From contig NZ_CP158281.1 in NCBI RefSeq assembly GCF_040256645.1, forward strand, positions 2,790,001 to 2,854,000: 64,000 nucleotides of DNA. Direction: 5' to 3'. Every line of letters starts with the position of its first letter. Within the stretch, counting starts at the first letter, position 1. Below the pieces are notes generated by a model. That model did no database searches, was not told the DNA's origin, and saw nothing but the letters and a program-made list of their open reading frames with translations. Source of the stretch: Brevibacterium sp. CBA3109 (GTDB taxonomy: Bacteria > Actinomycetota > Actinomycetes > Actinomycetales > Brevibacteriaceae). This document shows positions 40,773-50,351 of the stretch, piece after piece. A program made the position numbers and the translations under genes.

Positions 40773-42518
40773 ATGTCGAAGGGCTATTCCATTACTCCCC
40801 CACATGACTCCAGCACCAATCACGTCTCCTCCTCCACGAGGCAGAGACGACCATCCACGCCGAAGGCCACGAGCCCCGAGCCGAGGAATGCCGTCGCGGA
40901 CAAGACAGATGCCGCTCCCGTCACCTTCACTGAGCTCGGTGTTCCCTCTGCTTTGACCGATCGCCTTCGTGCGGAGGGCAAGACCGAGGCCTTCCCCATC
41001 CAGCAGGACACTCTTCCGGACACACTTTCCGGCCGGGACGTGCTGGGCAGAGGCAAGACCGGCTCCGGCAAAACACTCGCCTTCGCCATTCCTATGGTGA
41101 CGCGTCTGTCAGAGTCCGAATCGGCTGGCAGGAAGAAGGGCCGCCTTCCCCGGGGCCTCATCCTGGCACCCACACGTGAACTCGCAACTCAGATCACCAA
41201 CGTGGTCGAACCTCTGGCCCAGGCCTACGGAATGTCGACCACAACCATCTTCGGCGGAGTGAAGCAGAAGCGCCAGGAGATCGCCCTCAATGCAGGCGTC
41301 GACATCGTCGTCGCCTGCCCGGGACGGTTAGAGGACCTGCTCCAGCAGGGCCTGGTCTCCCTGGACAGCATCGAAGTCACAGTCCTCGACGAGGCCGACC
41401 ACATGGCTGACCTGGGCTTCCTGCCCGGTGTCACCCGCATCCTGGCACGGACTCCGGAAAACGGCCAGAGGATGTTCTTCTCCGCCACCTTGGACAACGG
41501 CGTGGACAAACTGGTGCGCCGGTTCCTCCACAACGAGGTCCACCACTCCGTGGACGATCCCAATTCGCACGTCTCAGCCATGACGCACCACGTCTTCGAG
41601 GTCGCCGATGAGGACAAGAACGATCTCATCCAGCGACTCGCCTCCGGCACCGGGCGCCGCATCCTCTTCACGCGCACCAAGCACCGAGCGAAGAAATTCG
41701 CCCGGCAGCTCACGGCTCAGGGCATTCCCGCCGTGGATCTTCACGGCAACCTGTCTCAGGGGGCACGAGATCGCAACCTCGCAGCATTCAGCGATGGGAA
41801 TGTGCGTGTGCTCGTCGCCACAGACGTCGCCGCCCGCGGGGTGCACGTCGACTCCGTCGAACTTGTGGTCCACGTGGATCCGCCCACCGAGCACAAGGCC
41901 TACCTGCACCGCTCGGGCCGCACAGCACGCGCCGGCAGCTCCGGCGACGTGGTGACGATCATGCTGCCGAGCGAGAGCAAGGACACGAGGGTGCTGCTGC
42001 GCAAGGCCGCCATCAAGGTGACTCCGCAGAAGGTCACGGCCGATTCCCCCGCGGTGGCCGAACTTGTCGGCGAGATCGCTGACTACGTGGCCCCGCAGCC
42101 CAAAGAGACGACAGAGCCGGCACAGGGACAGAAACGCTCATCCTCCGGGCGACGCAGCGGAGGACGCCGGGGAGGCCGCGGCGGAGAGAACCGACGCGGT
42201 GGTGAAAGCAGCCGCGGTGGAGTCAACAGTCGCGGTGGAGAGAAGACCCGGTCCGGCCAATCAGGCAGCCGCACCGCCAGGAGCGCTCCGGGCGGTCGCT
42301 CGGCCGGGAACGGCCAAGAGGGACGCCCATCTGCGAACGGCCGAGGCGGCCGTTCAGGTGCAGGCGCTGGGGGCAACCGCCGCAGCGAAGGCACTCGCGT
42401 CAGCAGTGGCAACCGACGCGGATCCGACGGACGGGGCACGAGCGCCGAGACTCGCAATCGCCGCCGCAGCCAAGGCAGTTCGGCCGGTTCGCGTACGGTC
42501 TACTCAAGCAACAGCTGA
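40773..42518 (+). CDS. DEAD-box RNA helicase with RGG-rich tail
   Basis: From the ATG at 40773 the protein has 581 residues. Motifs in order: Q motif FPIQQDTLPDTL (about 74-85), Walker A GKTGSGKT (94-101), PTREL (133-137), DEAD (206-209), SAT (about 237), ATDVAARGVHV (about 350-360) and HRSGRTAR. From about residue 440 the tail is rich in Arg-Gly-Gly and Ser, binding RNA and possibly favouring condensates. It unwinds RNA in ribosome assembly or decay, as in the cold-shock type helicases. It ends at a bidirectional terminator. Confidence 0.9.
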   Translation: MSKGYSITPPHDSSTNHVSSSTRQRRPSTPKATSPEPRNAVADKTDAAPVTFTELGVPSALTDRLRAEGKTEAFPIQQDTLPDTLSGRDVLGRGKTGSGKTLAFAIPMVTRLSESESAGRKKGRLPRGLILAPTRELATQITNVVEPLAQAYGMSTTTIFGGVKQKRQEIALNAGVDIVVACPGRLEDLLQQGLVSLDSIEVTVLDEADHMADLGFLPGVTRILARTPENGQRMFFSATLDNGVDKLVRRFLHNEVHHSVDDPNSHVSAMTHHVFEVADEDKNDLIQRLASGTGRRILFTRTKHRAKKFARQLTAQGIPAVDLHGNLSQGARDRNLAAFSDGNVRVLVATDVAARGVHVDSVELVVHVDPPTEHKAYLHRSGRTARAGSSGDVVTIMLPSESKDTRVLLRKAAIKVTPQKVTADSPAVAELVGEIADYVAPQPKETTEPAQGQKRSSSGRRSGGRRGGRGGENRRGGESSRGGVNSRGGEKTRSGQSGSRTARSAPGGRSAGNGQEGRPSANGRGGRSGAGAGGNRRSEGTRVSSGNRRGSDGRGTSAETRNRRRSQGSSAGSRTVYSSNS

Positions 42519-42530
42519 TCTGAGCGAGCT

Positions 42531-42577
42531 CGGCAGGCGAGGAACAGACCGCACCGACGGTTTGGCCTCGCCTGCCG
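42531..42577. terminator. bidirectional terminator between converging genes
   Basis: CGGCAGGCGAGG (42531-42542) pairs perfectly with CCTCGCCTGCCG (42566-42577). It lies between the helicase gene and the leftward C45 gene, 12 and 25 bp from their stops. Confidence 0.7.
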
Positions 42578-42602
42578 GGAACTCATAGAGCCTGGGCGTG
42601 CT

Positions 42603-43880
42603 TCAGCGCCAACGCTGCCAGGCAGCCTGCCGGCTGACATCGGCGATCTCGGCCACTCGTGCCCAGGAATTGTGCTCGGCGAGTATCCGTGCGCTTGTGC
42701 CGAGTGCCTCTCCGACCTCGGCGGAGAGTCCGATGAGCGCCGAGAATGCGGCCGGGTCGTGCGAGTGGGCAAGATCGTGGATCGCCTGGCTTGCGGTGGC
42801 GCTGAGTTCCGCCACGGTGCCGGCGACGGCTTCGATCGGGTCGGACCCCGTGCCATCTGCGTCGGAGGCCGAGCCTTCGGGCCTGCTCACGCCGATGGGG
42901 TCCGGGGTGCCTTCGTCGAGTGCCACGATGATCATCTCCTCTGTAGAGGTGAGGCTGCGGGTCCAGCTTCGGGAGTGCCAGCGGTATTCGACCTCGCCGC
43001 GCAGGGGCCGATACACGGCAGTGTACAGGGTTCCGAATGCGTTGTCGTAGTCGTTGCTGAAGACTCCCGGACCGAGCATCGCGTCGGCCATCTCCTCGAC
43101 GTCGCACCCGTCCTCTACTGCCTCGCTGAGTATATTCTTGCGCTCGACGCTGCGGAAGCGACGTGCGTGCTCGGGATATTCCGGACTGTGCCCTCGATGG
43201 TTCGTCGCGACTGGATCCTGGGTGACTTCCGGGGCCATCCCGGGACCGACGTAGGCCGTCACAGCATTCCCTTTGGTGTCGAGCAGGGTGAGGTTGTAGT
43301 ACATCGAAACCGGTATGCCTTCGAGCCGACGGAGTGCTTCGGGCACGTCACCTGCGACTTCGAGGAGGAAGCGCACGACCAAGGGAGCGGCGAATCCGTC
43401 GCCGTCGCCCGGACGCCCGCCGAAGGCCAGTGAGACGGCCAAACCGTCCTCATTCATCCCGTCGAGCAGTCCCCAGAGACAGTCCGAGGTCCCGATCACC
43501 CGGCGCGAGCCGTAGCGGGTTGAACTGTGGACCTGTTCGAACAGTTCGAGCCCATAGTCGTAGTTGCGCAGAAGCGCCGGCTCCGGCGAGCGCAGAGCAA
43601 CCTGGGAACAACCAGGCAGAAACTTGGGTGGGTTCCACAGGGTGAGCATTCTGGCGGCAGTCTCATCGCCATCAGCGAGTTCGACCAGCCGCCGCCAGGT
43701 GGGGACGAGCTCGGGCATGTAGTGGCACAGCTTGCCCTCCGCGGTCGCAAGGTCCGGACGGGCCCAATCACCGTCGCGCAGATACCACGCGCGGTAGCCC
43801 GGCCAAACGGTGTCGAACAGTTCCTTCCAACGAGTCGAGGGACGGTCTTCAGTGATTGCGTAGAAATTGAATGAAGTCAT
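42603..43880 (-). CDS. C45-type autoproteolytic acyltransferase/hydrolase with a C-terminal HTH
   Basis: A 425-residue protein of the linear-amide hydrolase/6-APA acyltransferase class. The probable nucleophile is Cys91 in PGCSQVAL, followed by LLRNYDYGLE and SDCLWGLLDGMNEDGLAVS, typical of this Ntn-hydrolase family. The pre-Cys segment is about 90 residues and would be split off during maturation. Unusually, the last 22 residues (NSWARVAEIADVSRQAAWQR and the end) look like a helix-turn-helix seen at the ends of actinobacterial DNA-binding proteins. The substrate is unknown. A promoter-like sequence lies immediately upstream and implies a leaderless mRNA. Confidence 0.75.
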   Translation of the reverse strand: MTSFNFYAITEDRPSTRWKELFDTVWPGYRAWYLRDGDWARPDLATAEGKLCHYMPELVPTWRRLVELADGDETAARMLTLWNPPKFLPGCSQVALRSPEPALLRNYDYGLELFEQVHSSTRYGSRRVIGTSDCLWGLLDGMNEDGLAVSLAFGGRPGDGDGFAAPLVVRFLLEVAGDVPEALRRLEGIPVSMYYNLTLLDTKGNAVTAYVGPGMAPEVTQDPVATNHRGHSPEYPEHARRFRSVERKNILSEAVEDGCDVEEMADAMLGPGVFSNDYDNAFGTLYTAVYRPLRGEVEYRWHSRSWTRSLTSTEEMIIVALDEGTPDPIGVSRPEGSASDADGTGSDPIEAVAGTVAELSATASQAIHDLAHSHDPAAFSALIGLSAEVGEALGTSARILAEHNSWARVAEIADVSRQAAWQRWR

Positions 43881-43886
43881 GCGTCA

Positions 43887-43916
43887 AGGTTACGTTGACA
43901 CTTTTTCATTTGTCAA
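43887..43916 (-). promoter_or_regulatory. candidate promoter for the C45 hydrolase gene, leaderless
   Basis: On the minus strand TTGACA (43916-43911) is followed after 18 bases by TAACCT (43892-43887). The ATG begins only six bases further on. TTGACA/TGTCAA sequences also form an inverted repeat with 43895-43900, and a third copy lies at 43924-43929, so this region may also bind a regulator. Confidence 0.45.
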
Positions 43917-44025
43917 TGAAAACTTGACACGGACCTCGGTGCGCTTGGGCGCCAGGGCGCCAGTCCGGCTACGTCGAGTTGCTCTTGAGCCGGTTCGACG
44001 CTCGACGAGAACGAACGATCCGTCC

Positions 44026-45795
44026 TCAGAACTTCGGCACGTCCGCGATCAGCGTGCGCGTGTACTCGTGCTGCGGGTTCTCCAAAACCTGGGCAGTCGG
44101 CCCGTAGTCGACGATCTTGCCCTTGTTGAGCACAGCGAGGTTGTCCGCGATATGGCGTGAGAGCGCAATGTTGTGGGTGACGAACAGCATTGCCAACTGA
44201 TGTTCCTTTCGCAGCGCGCGCAGCAACCCGATGATCGAGGCCTGCACACTCACGTCGAGCGCTGAGGTGATCTCATCGCAGACCAGCACCGAGGGCTCGT
44301 TGACCAATGCTCTGGCGATCGCGGCCCTCTGCCGCTCACCACCGGAGAGGTCACCGGGCCGACGGTGATAGAAGCTGCGGCCCAGACGCACAGAGTCCAA
44401 AGCTTCTTCAACCTTCGCCTTCCGGCTCGCAGCGGTGCCCTCGCCGCTCATCTCCAGGGGAACGGTCAGCGACTGACCGATCGACCGCCGGGGGTTGAGC
44501 GAGGAGAACGGGGACTGGAACACGTACTGAATGCCGACTCGCTGCCCATTCGTCCGCTTCCGCGTCGACTTGGCCAGCTCCGTGCCGCGCAGTGCCACGA
44601 CACCGGAGTAGTCGTCGTTGAGGCCGGCCACGCACCGGGACAGCGTCGTCTTGCCCGATCCCGATTCGCCCAGCAGCAGCGTGCAGTCGCCTGGTTCCAG
44701 GGTGAGGTTGATGCCGTCGAGGATCTGCGCCTTCCCGTAGGCCAGTGCGACATCCGTGACCTGCAGCAACGGTGCAGTCGCCGAGGTGGCTGAATCGTGT
44801 GCTGAATCTGCCGGACCCTGCGCTGCCGCAGATTCGGTCGACCCCTCAGGCTGTGACTCCCCTGCCGATACGAGAATGTGTGTGGCTTTGGGTTCGGGTA
44901 TTGGCTCTGCCACCGCACCTTCGCCGATGGTCTTGCGACCAGCGAGGTCCGGGACGGCGGACATGAGCAGCTTCGTGTACTCGTGCTGAGGGTCCTGGAG
45001 CACAGCGGCCACCGGGCCCTCTTCGACCAGGTCGCCGCGCAGCATCACGGCCACCCTGTCGGAGATGTCCTTGATCACCGCGAGATCGTGGGTGATGTAG
45101 AGACCGGCGACGTTGTTCGCGACCGTCATCTGCCGGATGGTGTCGAGGACGACCGCCTGGGTGGACACGTCGAGGCCGGTGGTGGGTTCGTCGAGGATGA
45201 GCACATCCGGGTACATCGCAAAGGCCATGGCGATGCCGATGCGCTGCTGCTGACCGCCGGAGAGCTGATGCGGCCAGCGTTTCTGGTAGGTCTTGTCACC
45301 GGGCAGGCCGACGTCGACGAGCACCGCTGCCACACGTTCGACGCGTTCGGCATCGGAGCTGCCGAAGCCGTGGATGTCGAGGACCTCGCTGATCTGCTCG
45401 CCCACCCGCATCGCCGGGTTGAGCGAGAGCGCAGGGTCCTGGGGAATGTAGGCGATCCGGGATCCCCGCAGGTCGCGAACGGCCGTCTCGTCGAGTTCGA
45501 CCACCTCGACGGCGGTGTCAGCACCACGCGGCCACAGGCTCACAGATCCTGACGCGAACTTCAGTCCTTCCCGGAAGTGGCCCATGCAGGCCAGGCCTGC
45601 CGTGGTCTTACCCGAACCCGACTCCCCCACGAGTCCGAGGATCTCACCTCGGCTCAGGGCGAAGTTCACTCTGTGGAGGATCTCATGGCCAGCGTTCGTG
45701 GCGATGCGCAGGTCGCTGACCCGCAGCACGATCGACTCGTAGGGGACACCGTGGGCATCATGGTGGTAGGCGTTGTCGTTCGGCGTGGTCATCAT
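44026..45795 (-). CDS. fused double ATP-binding protein of a peptide/nickel-type ABC importer
   Basis: A 589-residue protein made of two complete ABC ATPase domains. Domain 1 has GESGSGKTTAGLA and LSGGQQQRIGIAMAFA with Walker B VLILDEPTTGLD. Domain 2 has GESGSGKTTLSRC, LSGGERQRAAIARAL and VLVCDEITSALD. An Ala/Ser-rich linker separates them (about residues 300-345). This is DppD plus DppF in a single chain. It powers the permeases encoded just upstream. The start overlaps the DppC-like stop by four bases. Confidence 0.9.
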   Translation of the reverse strand: MMTTPNDNAYHHDAHGVPYESIVLRVSDLRIATNAGHEILHRVNFALSRGEILGLVGESGSGKTTAGLACMGHFREGLKFASGSVSLWPRGADTAVEVVELDETAVRDLRGSRIAYIPQDPALSLNPAMRVGEQISEVLDIHGFGSSDAERVERVAAVLVDVGLPGDKTYQKRWPHQLSGGQQQRIGIAMAFAMYPDVLILDEPTTGLDVSTQAVVLDTIRQMTVANNVAGLYITHDLAVIKDISDRVAVMLRGDLVEEGPVAAVLQDPQHEYTKLLMSAVPDLAGRKTIGEGAVAEPIPEPKATHILVSAGESQPEGSTESAAAQGPADSAHDSATSATAPLLQVTDVALAYGKAQILDGINLTLEPGDCTLLLGESGSGKTTLSRCVAGLNDDYSGVVALRGTELAKSTRKRTNGQRVGIQYVFQSPFSSLNPRRSIGQSLTVPLEMSGEGTAASRKAKVEEALDSVRLGRSFYHRRPGDLSGGERQRAAIARALVNEPSVLVCDEITSALDVSVQASIIGLLRALRKEHQLAMLFVTHNIALSRHIADNLAVLNKGKIVDYGPTAQVLENPQHEYTRTLIADVPKF

Positions 45796-46709
45796 GCCTC
45801 CACTGAAGTCGATGCGGTGGCCCTGGCGAAGGAGTCCGCAAGCAGGTTGGTTCCGATGGTGAGCAGTGCAATGGTGATCACCGGCAGCAGCACACCCCAG
45901 GGTTGGATGCTCAACGCGATCCGGTTCTCATTGATCATCAGGCCCCAGTCAGCCGCGGGCGGCTGCAGGCCGAGTCCCAGGAACGACAGTGAGGCGATGT
46001 AGCCGATCGAGTAGGTCAGACGCAGTCCCGCCTCGACGCTCAGCGGACCGGTGATATTGGGCAGCAGCTCCCGAGCAAGGACCTTCCACCGCGGCATCGC
46101 ATACATCTCCGCGGCGAGGATGTAGTCCTCGGTGATGACACCCAGGGTCGCCGACCGGGCGACTCGTGCGATGCGCGGGGCGTGGGTGATGCCGATGACG
46201 GTCACGAGTACCCACCCCTGCGGTCCCAGCACTGTGATCGCCAGCAGCGCGAACACCAGCTGCGGGATGGCCAGAAGCACATCGTTGAGGCGCATGATGA
46301 TCGCGTCGAAGGTTCCACCGACATAGGCGGCGAGCATCCCGACGATCGCGCCCACGATCATGCCCAGGGCTGTGGCCAGCACCGAGTACACGACGAGCGT
46401 GAGGCCACCGGCCAGGAATCGGGAGAGCACATCGCGGCCCAGGTTGTCGGAGCCGAAGAGCCCGTAGGCGCTGAATGGCTTCGCGACGAACTCGGTCGCG
46501 GTGTTGCCGGTTGCCCAGGGCAGCAGCAGGGGTCCGCAGAAGGCCAGCAGCAGCACGATGATCGTGATCGTCAGCCCGATCTTGCCCTGTTTCTGCGCGA
46601 GCACACGTTTGACGAACGGGGTGTACGTGGTCTGCGACTCCTGTGGGATCTCTCCCCCGTCGACAGCGGTGGATTTGAGGTCGTCGAGTCTGTTCGCGTC
46701 CGTGCTCAT
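45792..46709 (-). CDS. peptide/nickel-type ABC permease (DppC-like)
   Basis: A 305-residue protein with a cytosolic N-terminus of about 40 residues and six helices. The DppC-type N-terminus (FGSDNLGRDVLSRFLAGG) and the permease loop AAEMYAMPRWKVLARELLPN (about 212-231) are present. It overlaps both neighbouring genes by four bases, so synthesis of the complex is coupled. Confidence 0.9.
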   Translation of the reverse strand: MSTDANRLDDLKSTAVDGGEIPQESQTTYTPFVKRVLAQKQGKIGLTITIIVLLLAFCGPLLLPWATGNTATEFVAKPFSAYGLFGSDNLGRDVLSRFLAGGLTLVVYSVLATALGMIVGAIVGMLAAYVGGTFDAIIMRLNDVLLAIPQLVFALLAITVLGPQGWVLVTVIGITHAPRIARVARSATLGVITEDYILAAEMYAMPRWKVLARELLPNITGPLSVEAGLRLTYSIGYIASLSFLGLGLQPPAADWGLMINENRIALSIQPWGVLLPVITIALLTIGTNLLADSFARATASTSVEA

Positions 46710-47674
46710 GCTGCACTCCTCAGCTTCGGGTTGGTGAGGATGCCGACGACATCGGCCGCCAAGTTCACCACGACGTAGACAGCGGCGACGAGCATGGAGA
46801 TCGCCTGCACGACCTGCACGTCCCGGTAGGTCACCGCATCGATGAGGGCTTGGCCCAGACCGGGATAGCGGAACAGGAACTCGACGACGACCACGCCGCC
46901 GGCCAACCAGGCCAACTGGATCGCCACGACCTGAGCAACTGGACCCAGAGCGTGTGGCACCGCGTGGCGGAAGATCACCCGGGTCTCGGGAACACCTTTG
47001 AGTCGGGCCATCTCGACAAAGCCGGAGTCGAGGACTTCGATCATCGTGGCCCGCATCATCCGCACAATGTAGGGGGTGACGACGAGGACGAGGGTGAGAA
47101 TCGGCAGGATGAGCTGCTCAGGCCTCTTCCACACAGGGTCTCCCGGCGGCGCCAGGGTCACTGCGGGCAGGATCTGGAACACCGAGGTGGCGAAGATGGC
47201 GATGAGCGCGATGCCGATGACGAACTCGGGCATCGCCGCCAGGACGAGGGTGAATCCGGTCATCGTCTGGTCGCGCCTGCCGCCGCGGTGCAGTGCAGAG
47301 TAGACGCCGAGGCCGATGCCCAGCGGCACAGAGATGAGTGCTGCTACACCCATAAGGATGAAGGAGGCCCAGACCCGGTCACCGAGGAGTGCCGCAACGG
47401 AAGTGCCGCTGGCCGTCGAGGTGCCGAAGTCGCCGACGAAGAGCCCTCCCAGCCACGTGAAGTAGCGCTGCCAGGCGGGCTGATTGAGACCCAGCTGCTC
47501 ATTGAGTGCCGCGATGCGCTCCGGGGTGGCCTGCTGGCCGAGGATGGCACGTGCAGCGTCTCCGGGCAGAAGGAGGGTGGCGCCGAAGACGAGGAGTGAA
47601 ACGGCGAGGAGGATGAAGGCTGAGAAGATCAGCCTGCGCCCGATGACTTTTCCGAACATGTCAGACCTTTCCAA
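46706..47674 (-). CDS. peptide/nickel-type ABC permease (DppB-like)
   Basis: A 322-residue protein with six helices. RLIFSAFILLAVSLLVFGAT at the start, the extracytosolic loop LNEQLGLNQPAWQRYFTWLG (about 54-73), and FVEMARLKGVPETRVIFRHA (about 220-239) match DppB. It forms the channel together with the DppC-like protein. It overlaps the solute-binding protein gene by 14 bases. Confidence 0.9.
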   Translation of the reverse strand: MERSDMFGKVIGRRLIFSAFILLAVSLLVFGATLLLPGDAARAILGQQATPERIAALNEQLGLNQPAWQRYFTWLGGLFVGDFGTSTASGTSVAALLGDRVWASFILMGVAALISVPLGIGLGVYSALHRGGRRDQTMTGFTLVLAAMPEFVIGIALIAIFATSVFQILPAVTLAPPGDPVWKRPEQLILPILTLVLVVTPYIVRMMRATMIEVLDSGFVEMARLKGVPETRVIFRHAVPHALGPVAQVVAIQLAWLAGGVVVVEFLFRYPGLGQALIDAVTYRDVQVVQAISMLVAAVYVVVNLAADVVGILTNPKLRSAA

Positions 47675-49202
47675 TCCATACGCGGTCGAATCGCCATCCG
47701 CTCAGCGGCCGGCCCGTGGAGTTCTTGACCAGACCGCCCACGTACTTCTGGAAGGCGTCGACCTGGTTGGCGAACCCCCAGACGATGTAGCCGCCCTCGT
47801 CGTAGAGCATCTTCTGCAGCTCATGTTCGAGGTCACGTCTCTTAGCCGGTGAGGGGATGGCCCGCGCCTTGTCGAAGACCTTGTTGAATGCCGGGTCGTC
47901 CCAATGGGTTTCGTTGAACGGCGATTCGGAGATACAGGAGGAGATCACCTGCGGCATGAAGTCACGGGTGTACCAGAAGTCCTGTGCGAAATCCCATTTG
48001 AGGTATTCGTCTCCGAAGAACGTCGTGGAGTCGACCCGTCGGATCTTCACTCGAATTCCGGCCTCGGCGGCCTGCTGGGCGAAGACCTGCGCGGATTCGA
48101 CGGCACCGGACTGAATGGGCGCGGTGACCAACTCGACGTCGATGCCGTCGGGGTATCCCGCCTCGGCGAGGAGCTTCTTGGCCTTGTCGATGTCCTGCTT
48201 GCGCTGTGGGAAGTCGGGGTAGTTCTCGCTCAGCGGACCGAACATGTCGTTGCCGACGGTGCCGAATCCGGAGAGGACCTGCTCGATCATCTGCTCGCGG
48301 TCCACGACGAGTCGGAATGCCTGTCGCACCTTCACATCGTCGAAGGGCTTCTTGTCCACGCGCATTGTGAAGGGCAGCCACATGCCGGTTTCAGAGTTGA
48401 GAATCGCCATCCGCTCATCGGCGGCGATGACCTCGACCAGCGCGAGGGGAATGCCGGCGATCGCGTCGACCTGCGTCGACAGCAGAGCGTTGATGAGGGC
48501 ATCCGAGTCGTTGAAGTTCAGCAGCTGAACCTCGTCGAGGTAGGACTTGTCGAAGTAGTATTCGTTGGGCTCCAACACCGTTGACTGGGCTGGGGTGAAG
48601 GACTTGAGTTTGAACGGGCCCGAACATACCGGATTCTCGGGGTCGTAGTCGGCTGGGACGATTCCGGCGGTGTATTCGGCCACGGCATCGTTGAACAGGC
48701 CATTGGGTTCGGACAGCCGGAACTCCATGGACCTCTTGCCCGTGGGCACGACCTTGTCAAGCATGGTGAAGTTCGCGGCAGCGGTCTTCGGATCGTCGGG
48801 GTCGGTGATGCGCTCGAAGGAGAACTTCACGTCCTCCGGTGTGATGTCTCTGCCGTCGGAGAACTTCACGCCCTCCTTCAGGGTGCAGGTCCACACGGTC
48901 GCGTCGGCATTGGACTCAAACGACTCGGCGAGCAGCGGCACGACCTTTGAGTCATCGTCCCAGCCGTAGAGTGCGTTGTAGAGATTCACTGACCGGCATA
49001 CGTCGCCGTTGTTGACGGGAATGTGGGCGTCGACGGTATCGGCCGCGTTGCCGCCCGTGATCCCCACACGCAGGCTTCCGCCCTTGACCGGGTCACCCGC
49101 GTCTATGGCAGTCACAGCGCCTCCACCACAGGCGCTCAGGCCCGCGATTGCGGAGATCGACAGTCCAGCCCCCAGCGCTTGTCTTCGATTCGGTGTGTTC
49201 AT
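47661..49202 (-). CDS. solute-binding lipoprotein, SBP family 5
   Basis: A 513-residue protein with a signal sequence carrying twin Arg (NRRQALGAG) and a lipobox ending at Cys25 (GLSAC). The mature part is a family 5 extracellular binding protein: VWTCTLKEGVKFSDGRDITPEDVKFS-type residues, EVQLLNFNDSDALINALLS, and RQAFRLVVDREQMIEQVLSG. The ligand may be a peptide, an opine or a nickel-like complex and cannot be told. The start overlaps the regulator stop by four bases. Confidence 0.88.
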   Translation of the reverse strand: MNTPNRRQALGAGLSISAIAGLSACGGGAVTAIDAGDPVKGGSLRVGITGGNAADTVDAHIPVNNGDVCRSVNLYNALYGWDDDSKVVPLLAESFESNADATVWTCTLKEGVKFSDGRDITPEDVKFSFERITDPDDPKTAAANFTMLDKVVPTGKRSMEFRLSEPNGLFNDAVAEYTAGIVPADYDPENPVCSGPFKLKSFTPAQSTVLEPNEYYFDKSYLDEVQLLNFNDSDALINALLSTQVDAIAGIPLALVEVIAADERMAILNSETGMWLPFTMRVDKKPFDDVKVRQAFRLVVDREQMIEQVLSGFGTVGNDMFGPLSENYPDFPQRKQDIDKAKKLLAEAGYPDGIDVELVTAPIQSGAVESAQVFAQQAAEAGIRVKIRRVDSTTFFGDEYLKWDFAQDFWYTRDFMPQVISSCISESPFNETHWDDPAFNKVFDKARAIPSPAKRRDLEHELQKMLYDEGGYIVWGFANQVDAFQKYVGGLVKNSTGRPLSGWRFDRVWIGKV

Positions 49203-50224
49203 GTGCCTTCTTCCTGCGGGTGCGTACTGGTGAGGATATGGGCGCCGAGGTACTCCTCAAGCATGCTCAGAGCCTCCTCGTCGGTGACGGTCATCTGCTG
49301 GGTGCTGCGGGCGACACCGAGACCGTCAATGAAGATGCTCAGGGCCTTGACCATGAGCACGGTATTGCCGGTGCGAATGGTTCCCGCGCGCTGACCGGCG
49401 AGGATGACACCGGTGATCATGTCAAGCCATTCGGTGTAGACGGCGGTGAGGTTGAGCCGGGCGTGCTCATCAGCGGCGGCGTGGGCCCAGCTTTGGATCC
49501 AGATCGACCACACTCGCCGGACCTTGACGTCGACGCCGGCGTGGATACGGGCGAAGTGCCGCAATGTGGCGACGGGATCGGCGGTTTCCGTGAGGTCTCG
49601 GGCGCTGGCGATGATGTCGAGTGAGTACCGCAGCGCTGCCTGCAGCAGCTGGGTCTTCGTCCGGAAATGATAGTTGATCGCCGAGGCGCTGAGACCGCAT
49701 GCGTTCGCGACGTCTTCGGTGCGCACGTTGTCGATGCCCAGATCGGCGTAGAGCTCCCACGCAGCGGCGATGATCTTCTGACGGTTGCGTGTGCCCTTCG
49801 ACATCCAAGCGCCGGTGCCAGCCGCCGCCGGATCTGGCAACGAACTTGAGTGATCCAACGTCGCGACACCCCCGCCAGCCTTCACCCGTTCAAGCGATCC
49901 CAACTGACTCACAGCTGGCACTCCCCCAGGCTCAAGTTGGAAGTGTTCAACAGCCCGTCGCCGAGGTGGTCCGGACGGCCGTCCTGTTGTGAGCCAGTCT
50001 GTGCTGACGTTGGTCAGGGAGGCGATCCCTGAGATCTCCTCAACCCGGAAGTTCCGTATTCCAGCCAAAGATTTGGAGAGTTTGCTCGGTTCGATACCGA
50101 TGCTTCGAGCAACTTCACTGTGATTGATCCCGGCGGTTTTGATCGCGTCACGAACACGACTCACCAGAGAATCCTGGCTGCTGCCTGCACCTTCGCTCGT
50201 CTTGACCACTTCTACATTCTGCAC
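49199..50224 (-). CDS. two-domain regulator: XRE-type HTH joined to a TetR-type repressor
   Basis: A 341-residue protein starting with GTG at 50224. The N-terminal part (about 20-82) is an XRE/Cro HTH: AIKTAGINHSEVARSIGIEP and LTNVSTDWLTTG. After a linker, a full TetR protein begins near residue 140: RNRQKIIAAAWELYADLGI and TEDVANACGLSASAINYHF (its HTH), followed by a BetI-like ligand domain. Such a fusion of two DNA-binding types is unusual. It is the first gene of the operon and overlaps the binding-protein gene, so it probably senses the transported ligand and controls its own operon. Confidence 0.82.
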   Translation of the reverse strand: MQNVEVVKTSEGAGSSQDSLVSRVRDAIKTAGINHSEVARSIGIEPSKLSKSLAGIRNFRVEEISGIASLTNVSTDWLTTGRPSGPPRRRAVEHFQLEPGGVPAVSQLGSLERVKAGGGVATLDHSSSLPDPAAAGTGAWMSKGTRNRQKIIAAAWELYADLGIDNVRTEDVANACGLSASAINYHFRTKTQLLQAALRYSLDIIASARDLTETADPVATLRHFARIHAGVDVKVRRVWSIWIQSWAHAAADEHARLNLTAVYTEWLDMITGVILAGQRAGTIRTGNTVLMVKALSIFIDGLGVARSTQQMTVTDEEALSMLEEYLGAHILTSTHPQEEGT

Positions 50225-50351
50225 AAGTGTTGCGATTTTGGCAGTAGTTACTAGGTGGTTTGTTAGTTTTTCGTGACCTGGTGGCTAGCCGACCTCCACT
50301 GCGGGCGTCGTTTTCGCCGGCATCGGCACTGAGGTTCGTCGGTGCGTTGAT

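Noticed and set aside
49461..49840. Separate plus-strand genes within the XRE-TetR region
   Set aside because: Both domains of the regulator are continuous on the minus strand, and the plus-strand frames have no recognisable features.
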